A stretch of DNA of 64,000 nt from Planctomycetota bacterium (lineage in GTDB: Bacteria > Planctomycetota > UBA1135 > GCA-002748355). The stretch lies in the NCBI GenBank assembly GCA_020638795.1, contig JACKHW010000003.1, forward strand, positions 372,001-436,000, read 5' to 3'. Of this stretch, positions 34,584 to 43,332 are shown one piece after another; positions within the stretch are counted from its first letter, which is position 1, and every line of letters begins with the position of its first letter. A model generated the notes under the pieces. The model searched no databases, was not told where the DNA came from, and saw only the letters and a program-made list of their open reading frames with translations. Both the position numbers and the translations under genes were made by a program.

Positions 34584-35000
34584 ATGGCATACAGTGACAA
34601 GGTCATCGACCACTACAATCACCCGCGGAACGTCGGTTCTCTCGACAAGTCGAGCGACAACGTCGGAACGGGCGTCGTCGGCGCGCCCGAGTGCGGCGAC
34701 GTCATGAAGCTCCAGATCGAAGTCGATCCCACGACCGGCACGATCACGGACGCGAAGTTCAAGACGTACGGATGCGGTTCTGCGATCGCTTCGTCTTCGC
34801 TGGCCACCGAGTGGGTCAAGGGCAAGACGGTCGACGAGGCGCTGACGATCACCAACAAGGACATCGTCGAAGAACTCTCGTTGCCGCCGGTCAAGATCCA
34901 CTGCTCGGTACTCGCCGAAGATGCGATTCGGTCCGCGATCGAGGACTACAAGAAGAAGCGCGAAGCAACCGAGCAGCCCCAACAGGCTGCGAGCGAATGA
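34584..35000 (+). CDS. iscU: Fe-S cluster scaffold IscU
   Basis: 138 residues. The three cluster cysteines are at about 37 (PECGDV), 64 (YGCGSA) and 107 (HCSVLA). The HscA recognition motif LPPVK lies at about 100-104, which fits the HscA/HscB genes downstream. The tail after residue 128 is Gln/Ala/Glu-rich. IscU builds [2Fe-2S] clusters with sulfur from IscS. It lies 9 bp after iscS and its stop overlaps the iscA start (ATGA). Confidence 0.97.
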   Translation: MAYSDKVIDHYNHPRNVGSLDKSSDNVGTGVVGAPECGDVMKLQIEVDPTTGTITDAKFKTYGCGSAIASSSLATEWVKGKTVDEALTITNKDIVEELSLPPVKIHCSVLAEDAIRSAIEDYKKKREATEQPQQAASE

Positions 35001-35482
35001 CGATGGACGGCACGACGAACGACAACGTGGTCGACACGACGGCAGAAGAGCTCGAAGCCCGTGAGCGTGAGAAGCGAGCGATTCTCGAAGCGCACGCAGC
35101 GTCCACCGATCAGCCGATGAACGCCATCGACGCGGATTCGGCGCCAGGGCGCGGTGTCGTGCTGACCGAGCGCGCGGCGATCGAGGTCAAGCGCATCATT
35201 CGCGAAGAGGGCTTGCCCGACTCCACGTGTTTGCGCATCGGCGCGAAGGGTGGAGGCTGCTCGGGATTCAGTTACGTCCTCGACTTCGACAAGAAGGGCC
35301 GGACCGAATTCGATTCCGCCTACGTGTCGGGTGGCGTGACGGTCCTGATCGACAAGAAGAGCGAGTTCGTCATGGGCGGCACGATCGTCGACTTCAACGG
35401 AGAGCTGTTGAATCGCGGGTTCACGTTCCGGAACCCGTCGGCGAGCAGCACGTGCGGTTGCGGAACATCGTTCTCGGTATGA
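34997..35482 (+). CDS. iscA: A-type Fe-S carrier IscA with N-terminal extension
   Basis: 161 residues from the ATG at 34997, which overlaps the iscU stop (ATGA). The A-type domain covers about 52-161, with cysteines at about 88 (GGGCSGF) and in CGCG (about 153 and 155). It carries or donates clusters or iron to targets. E. coli IscA has 107 residues; here about 50 extra residues precede the domain, charged and helical ('EELEAREREKRAILEAH'). An internal ATG at about residue 41 would give a normal length, but the overlap favours the long form. Confidence 0.9.
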   Translation: MTMDGTTNDNVVDTTAEELEAREREKRAILEAHAASTDQPMNAIDADSAPGRGVVLTERAAIEVKRIIREEGLPDSTCLRIGAKGGGCSGFSYVLDFDKKGRTEFDSAYVSGGVTVLIDKKSEFVMGGTIVDFNGELLNRGFTFRNPSASSTCGCGTSFSV

Positions 35483-35495
35483 AGCCATTCGAGGC

Positions 35496-36068
35496 ATGAC
35501 GAGCTTGCAGCACCCACCGACAGGCACGCCTCTCGATTCGACCGATCACTTCGCGATTCTCGACCTCGAACCGAAAGCCGGTCTCGATCTGGATCGTCTC
35601 GAGCGCAATTACCTCACGAAGAGCCGTGATGCGCATCCCGATCGGAACGCGTCGGGGTCAGGGAACGAAGCGACACTCGCTCGACAGGCCGCACTCAACG
35701 AGGCGTATCGCGTATTGCGCGATCCGTGGTTGCGCTTCGCGTACCTCGTGGAGTTGCGAGCACCCGGAACGATGGACGCGACGAAGACTCTCGATCCGGC
35801 ATTCCTGATGCAGGCCATGGAACTGCACGAAGAAGCCGTCGAAGCCGCCGCGGACGAGTCGAACGAGACGCGTCTCGCGACGTTGGAGCGCGACACACGT
35901 GCGGTGATCGAGGACGCTGCCGCGCGGATCGCGGCGCTGCTCGACGACGAGTCCGAGGACACCAATGCGGATGCCGCGAGGAAGGCAGCCCGGCGCTTGC
36001 ACGAAGTGCGTTACGCGAGGCGCCGCCTCGAAGTCCTGACCGTGCAGTCGCGTGGAGGTGATTCGTGA
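35496..36068 (+). CDS. hscB: J-domain co-chaperone HscB
   Basis: 190 residues from the ATG at 35496. The J domain has HPD at about residues 47-49, preceded by 'LDRLERNYLTKSRDA' and followed by 'LNEAYRVLRDPWLRFAYLVE' (in part). The C-terminal helical bundle (about 100-180) is where HscB binds IscU. It brings IscU to HscA and stimulates its ATPase. It starts 13 bp after iscA, and its stop overlaps the GTG start of hscA by 4 bp. Confidence 0.93.
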   Translation: MTSLQHPPTGTPLDSTDHFAILDLEPKAGLDLDRLERNYLTKSRDAHPDRNASGSGNEATLARQAALNEAYRVLRDPWLRFAYLVELRAPGTMDATKTLDPAFLMQAMELHEEAVEAAADESNETRLATLERDTRAVIEDAAARIAALLDDESEDTNADAARKAARRLHEVRYARRRLEVLTVQSRGGDS

Positions 36069-38011
36069 CCGCAGAGACCAGTGGCGGCACGCAAGTCGAA
36101 TCGGACGTCGTGCTCGGAATCGATCTCGGAACGACGAACAGTCTCGTCGCGATCCACGAGCCCCATGGGAGCCACATCCTCGGCGACGCGCTCGTGCCGT
36201 CGGTCGTTGCCTTCGCGCCGAACGGAGACATTCTCGTCGGCGACGAAGCGAAGGAACTCGCGTTCGCGATGCCCGATCGCGTCGTGCACTCGGTCAAACG
36301 ACTGATCGGCCGCACGCTGCACGAAGTGCGCGTCGAAGCGCGCAGTCTGCCGTACGAGGTCGTCGAAGGACCCAATGACCAAGTCCGGATTCGGATCCCG
36401 AAGAGCACCGGCCACGCCGCACGAGACTACGCGCCGGAAGAAGTGAGTGCATTCGTCCTCCGTGCGCTCATCGATCGTGCACGGGCCGAACTCGGTGACC
36501 GTATCGGCTCACGCCCTCGCGTCGTCGTGACCGTTCCGGCCTACTTCGACGAGGCGCAGCGACAAGCGACGAAGCAAGCCGCCGTGCTCGCCGGGCTCGA
36601 CATCGTGCGCCTCGTGGGAGAACCGACGGCGGCAGCACTCGCATACGGCGTCGGCATCGAGAACAAGACGTCGACGCGTCACGTTCTGGTGTACGACCTC
36701 GGTGGTGGCACGTTCGACGTCACCTTGCTCAAGATTCAGGACGGCGTGTTCCGCGTACTCGCGACGCACGGCGACACTCAGCTCGGCGGAGACGACTTCG
36801 ATCGTATCTTGCTCGAACGCATGCTCGCCACCATCGGCATCGACGCAAGTTCTCCATCCGTCACAGGAGTGAGCAAGTCGATGACCGGTCTCGATCCACG
36901 CATCCTGTCGACGCTGCGACGGTCCGCTGAAGAACTCAAGAAGCGACTTTCCCAGACGGATGCAGCGAGCGTCGAACTCCAAGTCGTCGGGACGAGGGAC
37001 AGTGCCCGCGCCGTCACATTCACGATCACGCGAGCGGAGTTCGAGGATGCGATTCGTGCAGATGTCGATCGCACGATGCGCAGCGTGCGGGCAGCACTCG
37101 CCGATGGCCATCTCACGACGGAGGCGATCGACGATGTCGTGTTGGTTGGCGGTTCGACGCGCATTCCGCTGGTTCGCGAGTCCCTCGAACGCGAGTTCGG
37201 GAAGCCACCGCACACGACGATCGATCCCGATCGCGCGGTCGCCCTCGGTGCCGCGCGTCAAGCCGCGATTCTGACGGGTGACGATCGCGACACCTTGCTC
37301 CTCGATGTCGTGCCGCTCAGTCTCGGTCTCGAGACGCTCGGTGGAGCATTCAGCAAACTCATTGTGCGCAACACGACGGTGCCGTGCTCGGTGACCGAGG
37401 AGTTCTCGACCCAAGTCGACCACCAAACCGGGATCGACCTCAACGTGTATCAAGGCGAGCGCGAACTCGTCGCCGATTGCCGGCACATCGGCTCGTTCAA
37501 ACTCACGGGCATTCCGCCGATGCCGGCCGGTCTACCTCGCGTGGCGGTCACGTTCACGGTCGACCAGCACGGTTTGCTCCGAGTCTCCGCGCGCGAACTT
37601 CGCAGCGCACAGACCGCGAGTATCGAGATCCGCCCCACTCTCGGCCTGAGCGACGACGACGTGCGGCGCATCGTGCACGAGTCCATCGAACATGCGAACG
37701 ACGACGTCGTGGCGCGTGAAGCGCTCGACTTGCGCAACAAGGCGCGAGCGATCGTTCGAGGCACGGAGAACGCCCTTGTCCGGGGTGGCGACGGCCTCGA
37801 GCCCGAGCAGGCCTATTCCATCCGCAAGGCCCTGGCACGCACGAAGAAACTCGTGGACAGCGAGGATCTCGGGGCACTCAATGCTGCGGTCGACGAACTT
37901 TCGTCCTACACCATGCAACTTGCTGATGACATCATCGGCTCAGCCGTGCGGAAGGCACTCCGCGCACCCGATATCTCGAAGAGCCCCACCGGCGTGGAAC
38001 CACGAACGTGA
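36065..38011 (+). CDS. hscA: Hsp70-type chaperone HscA
   Basis: 648 residues from the GTG at 36065, which overlaps the hscB stop (GTGA). ATPase motifs are 'GIDLGTTNSLVAI' (about 18-30), 'VVVTVPAYFDEAQRQATK' (about 150-167), 'GEPTAAALAYG' and 'DLGGGTFDV'. The substrate-binding and lid parts follow (about 400-640). HscA drives cluster release from IscU with HscB. It is distinct from the dnaK at 57.7 kb in sequence and context, and is slightly longer than E. coli HscA (616). Confidence 0.95.
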   Translation: MTAETSGGTQVESDVVLGIDLGTTNSLVAIHEPHGSHILGDALVPSVVAFAPNGDILVGDEAKELAFAMPDRVVHSVKRLIGRTLHEVRVEARSLPYEVVEGPNDQVRIRIPKSTGHAARDYAPEEVSAFVLRALIDRARAELGDRIGSRPRVVVTVPAYFDEAQRQATKQAAVLAGLDIVRLVGEPTAAALAYGVGIENKTSTRHVLVYDLGGGTFDVTLLKIQDGVFRVLATHGDTQLGGDDFDRILLERMLATIGIDASSPSVTGVSKSMTGLDPRILSTLRRSAEELKKRLSQTDAASVELQVVGTRDSARAVTFTITRAEFEDAIRADVDRTMRSVRAALADGHLTTEAIDDVVLVGGSTRIPLVRESLEREFGKPPHTTIDPDRAVALGAARQAAILTGDDRDTLLLDVVPLSLGLETLGGAFSKLIVRNTTVPCSVTEEFSTQVDHQTGIDLNVYQGERELVADCRHIGSFKLTGIPPMPAGLPRVAVTFTVDQHGLLRVSARELRSAQTASIEIRPTLGLSDDDVRRIVHESIEHANDDVVAREALDLRNKARAIVRGTENALVRGGDGLEPEQAYSIRKALARTKKLVDSEDLGALNAAVDELSSYTMQLADDIIGSAVRKALRAPDISKSPTGVEPRT

Positions 38012-38349
38012 GCACCCAGATCCACTTCGAACACTCCGACGGAACCGAGCGTGTCGTGCAGGGTCGACCTGGACAGAACCTCCTCGAAATCGCTCTGTAT
38101 CACGATATCGAACTCGACCACGCGTGCGGTGGTGTCTGCGCCTGCTCGACGTGTCACGTCAAGATCATGGAAGGCGCAGATCTCTTGACCGAAGCGCGCG
38201 ATGACGAAGAGGACCAGCTCGACGACGCGCGCGATCTCTCACTCGAGTCACGCCTCGCGTGTCAGGCGAAGATCCTTCCGGGTGCCAACGGGAAGATCCG
38301 TGTGGCGATCCCCGCTTGGAATGTCAACGCGGTTCGCGAAGGACACTGA
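38008..38349 (+). CDS. fdx: ISC-type [2Fe-2S] ferredoxin
   Basis: 113 residues from the GTG at 38008, which overlaps the hscA stop (GTGA). The cluster cysteines are at about 40, 46, 49 and 85, the C-x5-C-x2-C-x35-C spacing of adrenodoxin/Isc ferredoxins. It supplies electrons for cluster assembly on IscU. It is the last gene of the operon and converges on the radical SAM gene with a gap of 5 bp. Confidence 0.96.
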   Translation: MSTQIHFEHSDGTERVVQGRPGQNLLEIALYHDIELDHACGGVCACSTCHVKIMEGADLLTEARDDEEDQLDDARDLSLESRLACQAKILPGANGKIRVAIPAWNVNAVREGH

Positions 38350-38354
38350 GCTCG

Positions 38355-39860
38355 TCACATCAGGACACTCCAAGGGTCCGCGGCGGGACCGACTCCCGGA
38401 TGGACACGCTGCGCCTCGGCGGGCGCGCGTTTCGCCAGACGTCTGCGATACGCCACATGCCGGCGGCGTGTCATCTCGACGATTGGCTGCCACGCAGCAG
38501 ACACCAGCCGGTGGCGGATCAGCACGTGCCATAGCGGGTTCGCGCGCTTGTAGAGGTAACTCATCGCGAGGTAGGCAGGAACGGCTCGCACATCGGCAGG
38601 GCGGCGTTTCCAAATCGATGCGTGAGAAAACAGTCGTTCGTAGCAGCGCGCATAACCCTCGGCCAGTTCTTCAGGAGTCATGTGCTTCGGACGAAAAACG
38701 ACATGCGCCGTGTCGTACAGGTCCCAGTCCTCGTGGAGGATGCGCCCCTCGGCTTCGAGTTGCCTGAATAGCGGTGTCCCGGGATAGGGTGTCAATATGT
38801 GGAACGTCGCGCATTCGAGCCGAGTTCGCTCGATCCATTCGATCGTACGGTCGAAGACATCCGGACGATCGTGGTCGAATCCGAGTACGAAACTCGCATT
38901 GACCTGGATTCCGTGGTCCTGCAGCACGTGCACGCGGCGGGCATAGTCCTCGGCGAGTGGCGAGCGCTTTCCCGATGCGGCGATGTTGCGGTCATCCAGC
39001 GACTCGAACCCGACGAAAACGCCCGTGCAACCCGAAAGGGCCATCTCGCGTACGAGTCCCTCATCGTCGGTCGTGTCCAGACTGATCGCTGCGCTCCAGA
39101 TGCGTTCGAGCGGTCGAATCGCCCGGCACAGTTGCCGTAGGTACACGGGGTCCGATCCGAGATTGTTGTCCGTGAACACACCGTAGGGTTGATCATCCCG
39201 TAGCCACTGCTCGACCACCTGCTCTGGATCGAGCTTGCGGTATGGCATGTGCATGCCCTCCGTCGCGAGGTAGCAGAATCCACATCGATTGTGACAGCCA
39301 CGCGTCGCGATCAGGCTCGTCGTCGTCAAGAACGATCGGCGAGGCAGAATCGAACGGTCGGGTGGCGGATCCTCGCGATACGGATTCGAAAAGTCACCGC
39401 GATAGCGAGCGCGCAGTGACCCGAGTTCGAAGTCGGCGATCACGTCGGGCCAGACCTGAACGCCTTCGCCGACGACGATCGCATCGGCATGCGCTGCCGC
39501 CTCGTCCGGGCACGACGTGACGTGCAACCCTCCGAGGACGACGCGCGCACCGCGCTCGCGGTACCAACGAGACAAGGCATACGCCCGCTTGGCGAACGTC
39601 AGGTGCACGGTGATCCCGACGAGTTCGGGAAACGGATCGATCGGTGGTGCCCCCTGCAGCAGGTTCTCGTCGTGGTAGGTGACCGTCCAGTTCGACGGCG
39701 TCGCTCCCGCGATGCTCGTCAGAGCGAGGCTCGGCGTCAGGACGTGCTTCCCGAAGCTCGCGTGGGGATCCTTGGGGTAGAAGGGATTCAAGAGCACGAG
39801 ATGCCTCTTGGTCGGCGGCGCAACGCGACAAGCCGGATCGAGTCGGGGCGGAATCCTCAT
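38355..39860 (-). CDS. B12-binding-domain radical SAM protein
   Basis: 501 residues from the ATG at 39860. The N-terminal part is cobalamin-binding-like (about 20-150, with 'LVLLNPFYPKD' and 'VVLGGLHVTSCPDEA'). The radical SAM cluster motif is CHNRCGFC (about 190-197). A C-terminal DUF4070-like region has 'TPYPGTPLFRQLE' and ends near 'PLWHVLIRHRL'. Such enzymes use SAM and a [4Fe-4S] cluster for methyl transfer or other radical chemistry on lipids or cofactors. The cluster could be supplied by the isc system next door. Reaction unknown. Confidence 0.88.
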   Translation of the reverse strand: MRIPPRLDPACRVAPPTKRHLVLLNPFYPKDPHASFGKHVLTPSLALTSIAGATPSNWTVTYHDENLLQGAPPIDPFPELVGITVHLTFAKRAYALSRWYRERGARVVLGGLHVTSCPDEAAAHADAIVVGEGVQVWPDVIADFELGSLRARYRGDFSNPYREDPPPDRSILPRRSFLTTTSLIATRGCHNRCGFCYLATEGMHMPYRKLDPEQVVEQWLRDDQPYGVFTDNNLGSDPVYLRQLCRAIRPLERIWSAAISLDTTDDEGLVREMALSGCTGVFVGFESLDDRNIAASGKRSPLAEDYARRVHVLQDHGIQVNASFVLGFDHDRPDVFDRTIEWIERTRLECATFHILTPYPGTPLFRQLEAEGRILHEDWDLYDTAHVVFRPKHMTPEELAEGYARCYERLFSHASIWKRRPADVRAVPAYLAMSYLYKRANPLWHVLIRHRLVSAAWQPIVEMTRRRHVAYRRRLAKRAPAEAQRVHPGVGPAADPWSVLM

Positions 39861-39894
39861 GGCACGGGGAACTCGTCGACGGGATCGCCGAATA

Positions 39895-39989
39895 CTTTGC
39901 ATTGCAGAGTTAATGGGCATGATTGAACGACCTCTCGAATGGACCTCGAATACCGTTGTAGCCCTGACGCTTTGCATTGCAAAGCTAAT
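39895..39989. promoter_or_regulatory. Paired 20-bp palindromic repeats between radical SAM and tonB-like genes
   Basis: Two copies of a 20-bp sequence lie 75 bp apart: CTTTGCATTGCAGAGTTAAT at 39895-39914 and CTTTGCATTGCAAAGCTAAT at 39970-39989. The second contains the palindrome CTTTGCA-T-TGCAAAG; the first has one mismatch in it. They sit in the 237 bp between divergent starts, on an AT-rich patch unlike the surroundings. This is the pattern of a dimeric regulator bound at two operators. The regulator is not known. Confidence 0.5.
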
Positions 39990-40097
39990 CTGACACCGGC
40001 GGCCATCCAGGTCGTCGCTCGAGCCTCGAAAAGGACGCGCACGCGGGCTTCCCTCGCTTATTCTCGGTTTCGGAGCGAGATCATCACTCCCACCGTC

Positions 40098-40838
40098 ATG
40101 AATCGTCCGCCCGCCAGTCCGACCCTTCGTTTGCGCTCGATCGTGCTGGCCATCGCCCTCGAAACGGCTTGCGTGGCGGCGATCGCGGCAGTTCCGCGGT
40201 CGACAAGCCTGGAAACCGAACATCGCGTTTCGATCCGTAGTGAGCGCTCCCTCGCGACCGACCCGATTCCGGAAGCGATCGAGCCCGAAGAGACCGAGCC
40301 CGTCGTGCCGCTCGAGCCGCTTCCAATCCGAGTCCCGACGCCGACGGCACCGAATCCCGACCCGTCGTTCGACGCCGAGCCCGAACTCGAGACACCGAAC
40401 GTCGACGATGCCGCCCCGGCTTGGGACGCGAACGCGCTCGCGAAACTGACGCGCGACTCCGAGCCGACGATCGACCAGCCGCCCGCAATCCCGGACGCGT
40501 CGACCGAAGCGCCGCCGATCCAGCCTGCCGCACCGAAACCCGTACCCGAACGTCCCGCGACTCCCGAGCCGCTCGATGGCTGGAACGACCCGCCGCTCTA
40601 CCCAGCGCGGGCAAGGCGTCTCGGTCAGGAAGGAAGCGCGGTGTTCACGATCGTCGTCGACAAGAACGGCCTGGTCGAGCAGCTCGTCCTCGTGACATCG
40701 ACGGGGCACCGCCTGCTCGATCTCGCGGCCGAGCGCGCGTTGCGTCGCTGGCGCTTCGACCGCGGGCCGGCGAGTTTCGAATGGACGATCGAATTCCGTC
40801 TCGACGGCGGCGTACGCGACCGAACCCGCGACGGCTGA
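40098..40838 (+). CDS. TonB-like energy transducer
   Basis: 246 residues from the ATG at 40098. An N-terminal membrane helix (about 12-33), a long Pro/Glu-rich linker (about 55-165) and a C-terminal TonB_C domain (about 170-238, with 'YPARARRLGQEGSAVFTIVV' and 'LLDLAAERALRRWRF') give the full TonB layout. It should couple proton motive force to outer-membrane receptors, such as the one at 47.8 kb. No ExbB/ExbD genes are adjacent. Converges on the RND gene with a 15 bp gap. Confidence 0.87.
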   Translation: MNRPPASPTLRLRSIVLAIALETACVAAIAAVPRSTSLETEHRVSIRSERSLATDPIPEAIEPEETEPVVPLEPLPIRVPTPTAPNPDPSFDAEPELETPNVDDAAPAWDANALAKLTRDSEPTIDQPPAIPDASTEAPPIQPAAPKPVPERPATPEPLDGWNDPPLYPARARRLGQEGSAVFTIVVDKNGLVEQLVLVTSTGHRLLDLAAERALRRWRFDRGPASFEWTIEFRLDGGVRDRTRDG

Positions 40839-40853
40839 TCGAGCAAGGTGAGT

Positions 40854-43145
40854 CTATGCGCGCTTCGCCCTCTTCGCGAAGTGCTCGACGAGCAGCGGCA
40901 AGAGCCAGAGGTCGGCCGCGAGCGCGACGACGATCACCGTCGTCAAGAGTATCCCGACGTGCACGAGGGACTGGAAGTCGGCCGCAATGTGGCATAGCGA
41001 TCCGACCGCGAGCACGATCGACGTCGTCACGAGCGCCTTGCCGGTCGAGTGCAGCGCGCGCGTGACGTGTTCCCGTGGCGTCGCGTTTGGATCGTGACGC
41101 ACCTCGTATCGGTAACGCGACAAGACGTGGATCGTGTCGTCGACGGCGAGACCGAGGCCGAGGCAGTAGATGAGCGCACTGCCGATCGTGAGGTCCATCC
41201 CGAGGAAGCCGGAGGCTCCGAGCGCGAAGGCGAGCGGCAACACGTTGGTGATGAGGGCGAGCGCAGCGAGTCGCACGGAGCGGAAGAGCAGCCCGAGGAA
41301 CACCGTAATGACGATCAAGGACATACCGAGACTCTGGGAGATCACGCGGATCACGAGCTGCGTGCTCGAGGTCGCCATCAGCACATAACCGGCGGGCGCG
41401 ATCGTCAGCCCCGGAAGCGTGGTTCGACCGTCTCGCACGATGGCAGACGAAGCTGCGGCTTCGAGTGCTCGCGACGACGGATCGACGTTCATGACCTCGG
41501 CGGCATGCTTGCGGATGTCCTGGCGGAACTCCGAGGTCCGCGCACTGCCGACGTCCTTCGTCTTGAACACGACGCGAGCCGTCTCGAAGTCCTCGCTCCA
41601 GAGATGCGTCGGTAGTCGCGTCCTCGCGAGCCGAAGTCGTCCGAAGGCCATCTGGATCTGCGCGTCGGAGAGCGCGCCGCTCGGGTTCCCGATTGCTTCG
41701 CGTGCGAACAACGTGATCGATTCGACACGCGTCACGCCCGCTTCGTCGAGCATGCGCTCTTGAAACTGCTCGAGTCGCCGAAAGACATCCGGATCGTCGA
41801 GACGGCCGTGCACGCGTGCTTCGACGTCGATGATTCCCGAGAAGTGATTCTCGTACCATGCGAAATCCTGCGCAACGGGATCCGACGGCGGCAGCTCTTC
41901 GAGCAAGTGCGAATCCACGACGACACGCGAGATCCCGATGGCCGCGAACACGCTCGCGAGAATCGTGACTGCCAGGATCGTCTTGGGGCGACCATAGCCG
42001 AGCCAATCCCAACGAACGTGTTCGAGTGGCCGCGGCCGACCGAGTCGCGAGACGAGGAGCAGCGCTGGCAACAACGTCAGGACCACGACGAACGTCACCA
42101 AGACGGAGACCGCGGCCTTGAGACCGAAGGTGCTCACGGTGTCGTGATTCGTGACGACGAGCGACACGAATCCGATCGCGGTCGTGAACGACGTATAGAA
42201 GCAAGCGCGGCCGACCCTGTGCAGCATGTCCAGGACCGACGTTCGGATGTCGCTGGTCGCATAGCGCTCCTCGAAACACTGCTGCAAATGGATCGCGTCG
42301 CACAGACCGATGATCACGACGAGGCCTGGAATCGCGACGTCGATGATCGTGAGCGGATAGTCGAACCACCCCATCCAACCGAAGTTCAGGAGCACGGATA
42401 CGAGCACGACCCCGAGTGGGAGCACCGAGCCACGCACCGTGCGAAAGAGAAGCGGCAAGAGCACCAGAAAGAGCAAGATCTCGAGCAACAGCACGCGCCC
42501 GATGCCTTCGCCGAGTCGTTGTTCGAGGGTCGTGAGCACGACCGAGCTCCCGATCATGCGCACTACGGCGCCAGCATCGTCCGTGCCCGACAACGCACGC
42601 TTCGTCGCCGACGGTAGCCACGCGAGCAACCCTCGACGGTCGAAGTCCGCATCGTCGCCACGCCGTGCACGCACGACGATCGCGGTCGACCGTCCATCGG
42701 CGGAGACGAACGTGCGGCGCAGGAGCGAATGACGCTGCGCAACCTCGAACGCATCGGCATTCTGGTCCGTCCCTAGCATGTCGAAGAACCGCGTCGGCAG
42801 GAGGCTCTTCGAGTCGACGAGCGTGAGCGAACCGAGGGAATGCACCCACTCGATGCGATCGTCGGCGCGCAGCGCGTCTGCGACGGCTTCTGCCGTCCGC
42901 ACGTCGCGCACGCGCAATTCGTGATCGAACGTCAGCGAGATCAAGACATCCGGATGCTGCCACGGCAACTCGTCGTAGAGCGATTGGACCTTCTGCGTCT
43001 CGCTGCGGTTCTGCTCGAGAACCCGGTGCACATCGAACGCGACGTGCAGTCGCGTCACGCCGAACGCGGCCACGATGGACGCGAGCGCGATCGTCACGAT
43101 CACGATCCAGGCGTTGCGACGCCGCGTGGCACCCTGAATGTTCAC
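40854..43145 (-). CDS. RND-superfamily (MMPL-like) membrane protein
   Basis: 763 residues from the ATG at 43145. It has two similar halves, each with one helix, a large external loop and then about five helices: helix at about 13-30, loop to about 210, cluster 215-360, then helix near 395, loop to about 590 and cluster 590-755. 'GLGLAVDDTIHVLSRYRYE' near 685-703 and 'GLCDAIHLQQCFEERY' near 280-295 are the acidic membrane motifs of MMPL/SSD transporters. It is proton-driven and probably exports lipids or hydrophobic compounds. Confidence 0.9.
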   Translation of the reverse strand: MNIQGATRRRNAWIVIVTIALASIVAAFGVTRLHVAFDVHRVLEQNRSETQKVQSLYDELPWQHPDVLISLTFDHELRVRDVRTAEAVADALRADDRIEWVHSLGSLTLVDSKSLLPTRFFDMLGTDQNADAFEVAQRHSLLRRTFVSADGRSTAIVVRARRGDDADFDRRGLLAWLPSATKRALSGTDDAGAVVRMIGSSVVLTTLEQRLGEGIGRVLLLEILLFLVLLPLLFRTVRGSVLPLGVVLVSVLLNFGWMGWFDYPLTIIDVAIPGLVVIIGLCDAIHLQQCFEERYATSDIRTSVLDMLHRVGRACFYTSFTTAIGFVSLVVTNHDTVSTFGLKAAVSVLVTFVVVLTLLPALLLVSRLGRPRPLEHVRWDWLGYGRPKTILAVTILASVFAAIGISRVVVDSHLLEELPPSDPVAQDFAWYENHFSGIIDVEARVHGRLDDPDVFRRLEQFQERMLDEAGVTRVESITLFAREAIGNPSGALSDAQIQMAFGRLRLARTRLPTHLWSEDFETARVVFKTKDVGSARTSEFRQDIRKHAAEVMNVDPSSRALEAAASSAIVRDGRTTLPGLTIAPAGYVLMATSSTQLVIRVISQSLGMSLIVITVFLGLLFRSVRLAALALITNVLPLAFALGASGFLGMDLTIGSALIYCLGLGLAVDDTIHVLSRYRYEVRHDPNATPREHVTRALHSTGKALVTTSIVLAVGSLCHIAADFQSLVHVGILLTTVIVVALAADLWLLPLLVEHFAKRAKRA

Positions 43146-43285
43146 CCGCTATGCCTCGCAGCGCTTCTCTGGCGAGCCTTCCGTGGATTCGAAGTTTTTC
43201 TGGATCGCACGATCGAGCTTCTGAGGCCCGGGATTTGCCGATCCGAGACCGAAAAACAGACGACGAATGTCGGCTCGGGACATTA

Positions 43286-43298
43286 AGCTGCCGCAGCT
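43286..43298. promoter_or_regulatory. Short palindrome upstream of bioY
   Basis: AGCTGC-C-GCAGCT is a 13-bp palindrome with 6-bp arms, 34 bp before the bioY start in the intergenic space to the RND gene. It may be an operator, but it is short and GC-rich enough to arise by chance. Confidence 0.25.
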
Positions 43299-43332
43299 CA
43301 TCCGTGAACACAAGCAGCGATAGCGAGCATCG

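Noticed and set aside
43286..43298. Palindrome before bioY as a BirA operator
   Set aside because: It does not resemble known BirA or BioR sites, which are longer and AT-rich; kept only as a low-confidence site.
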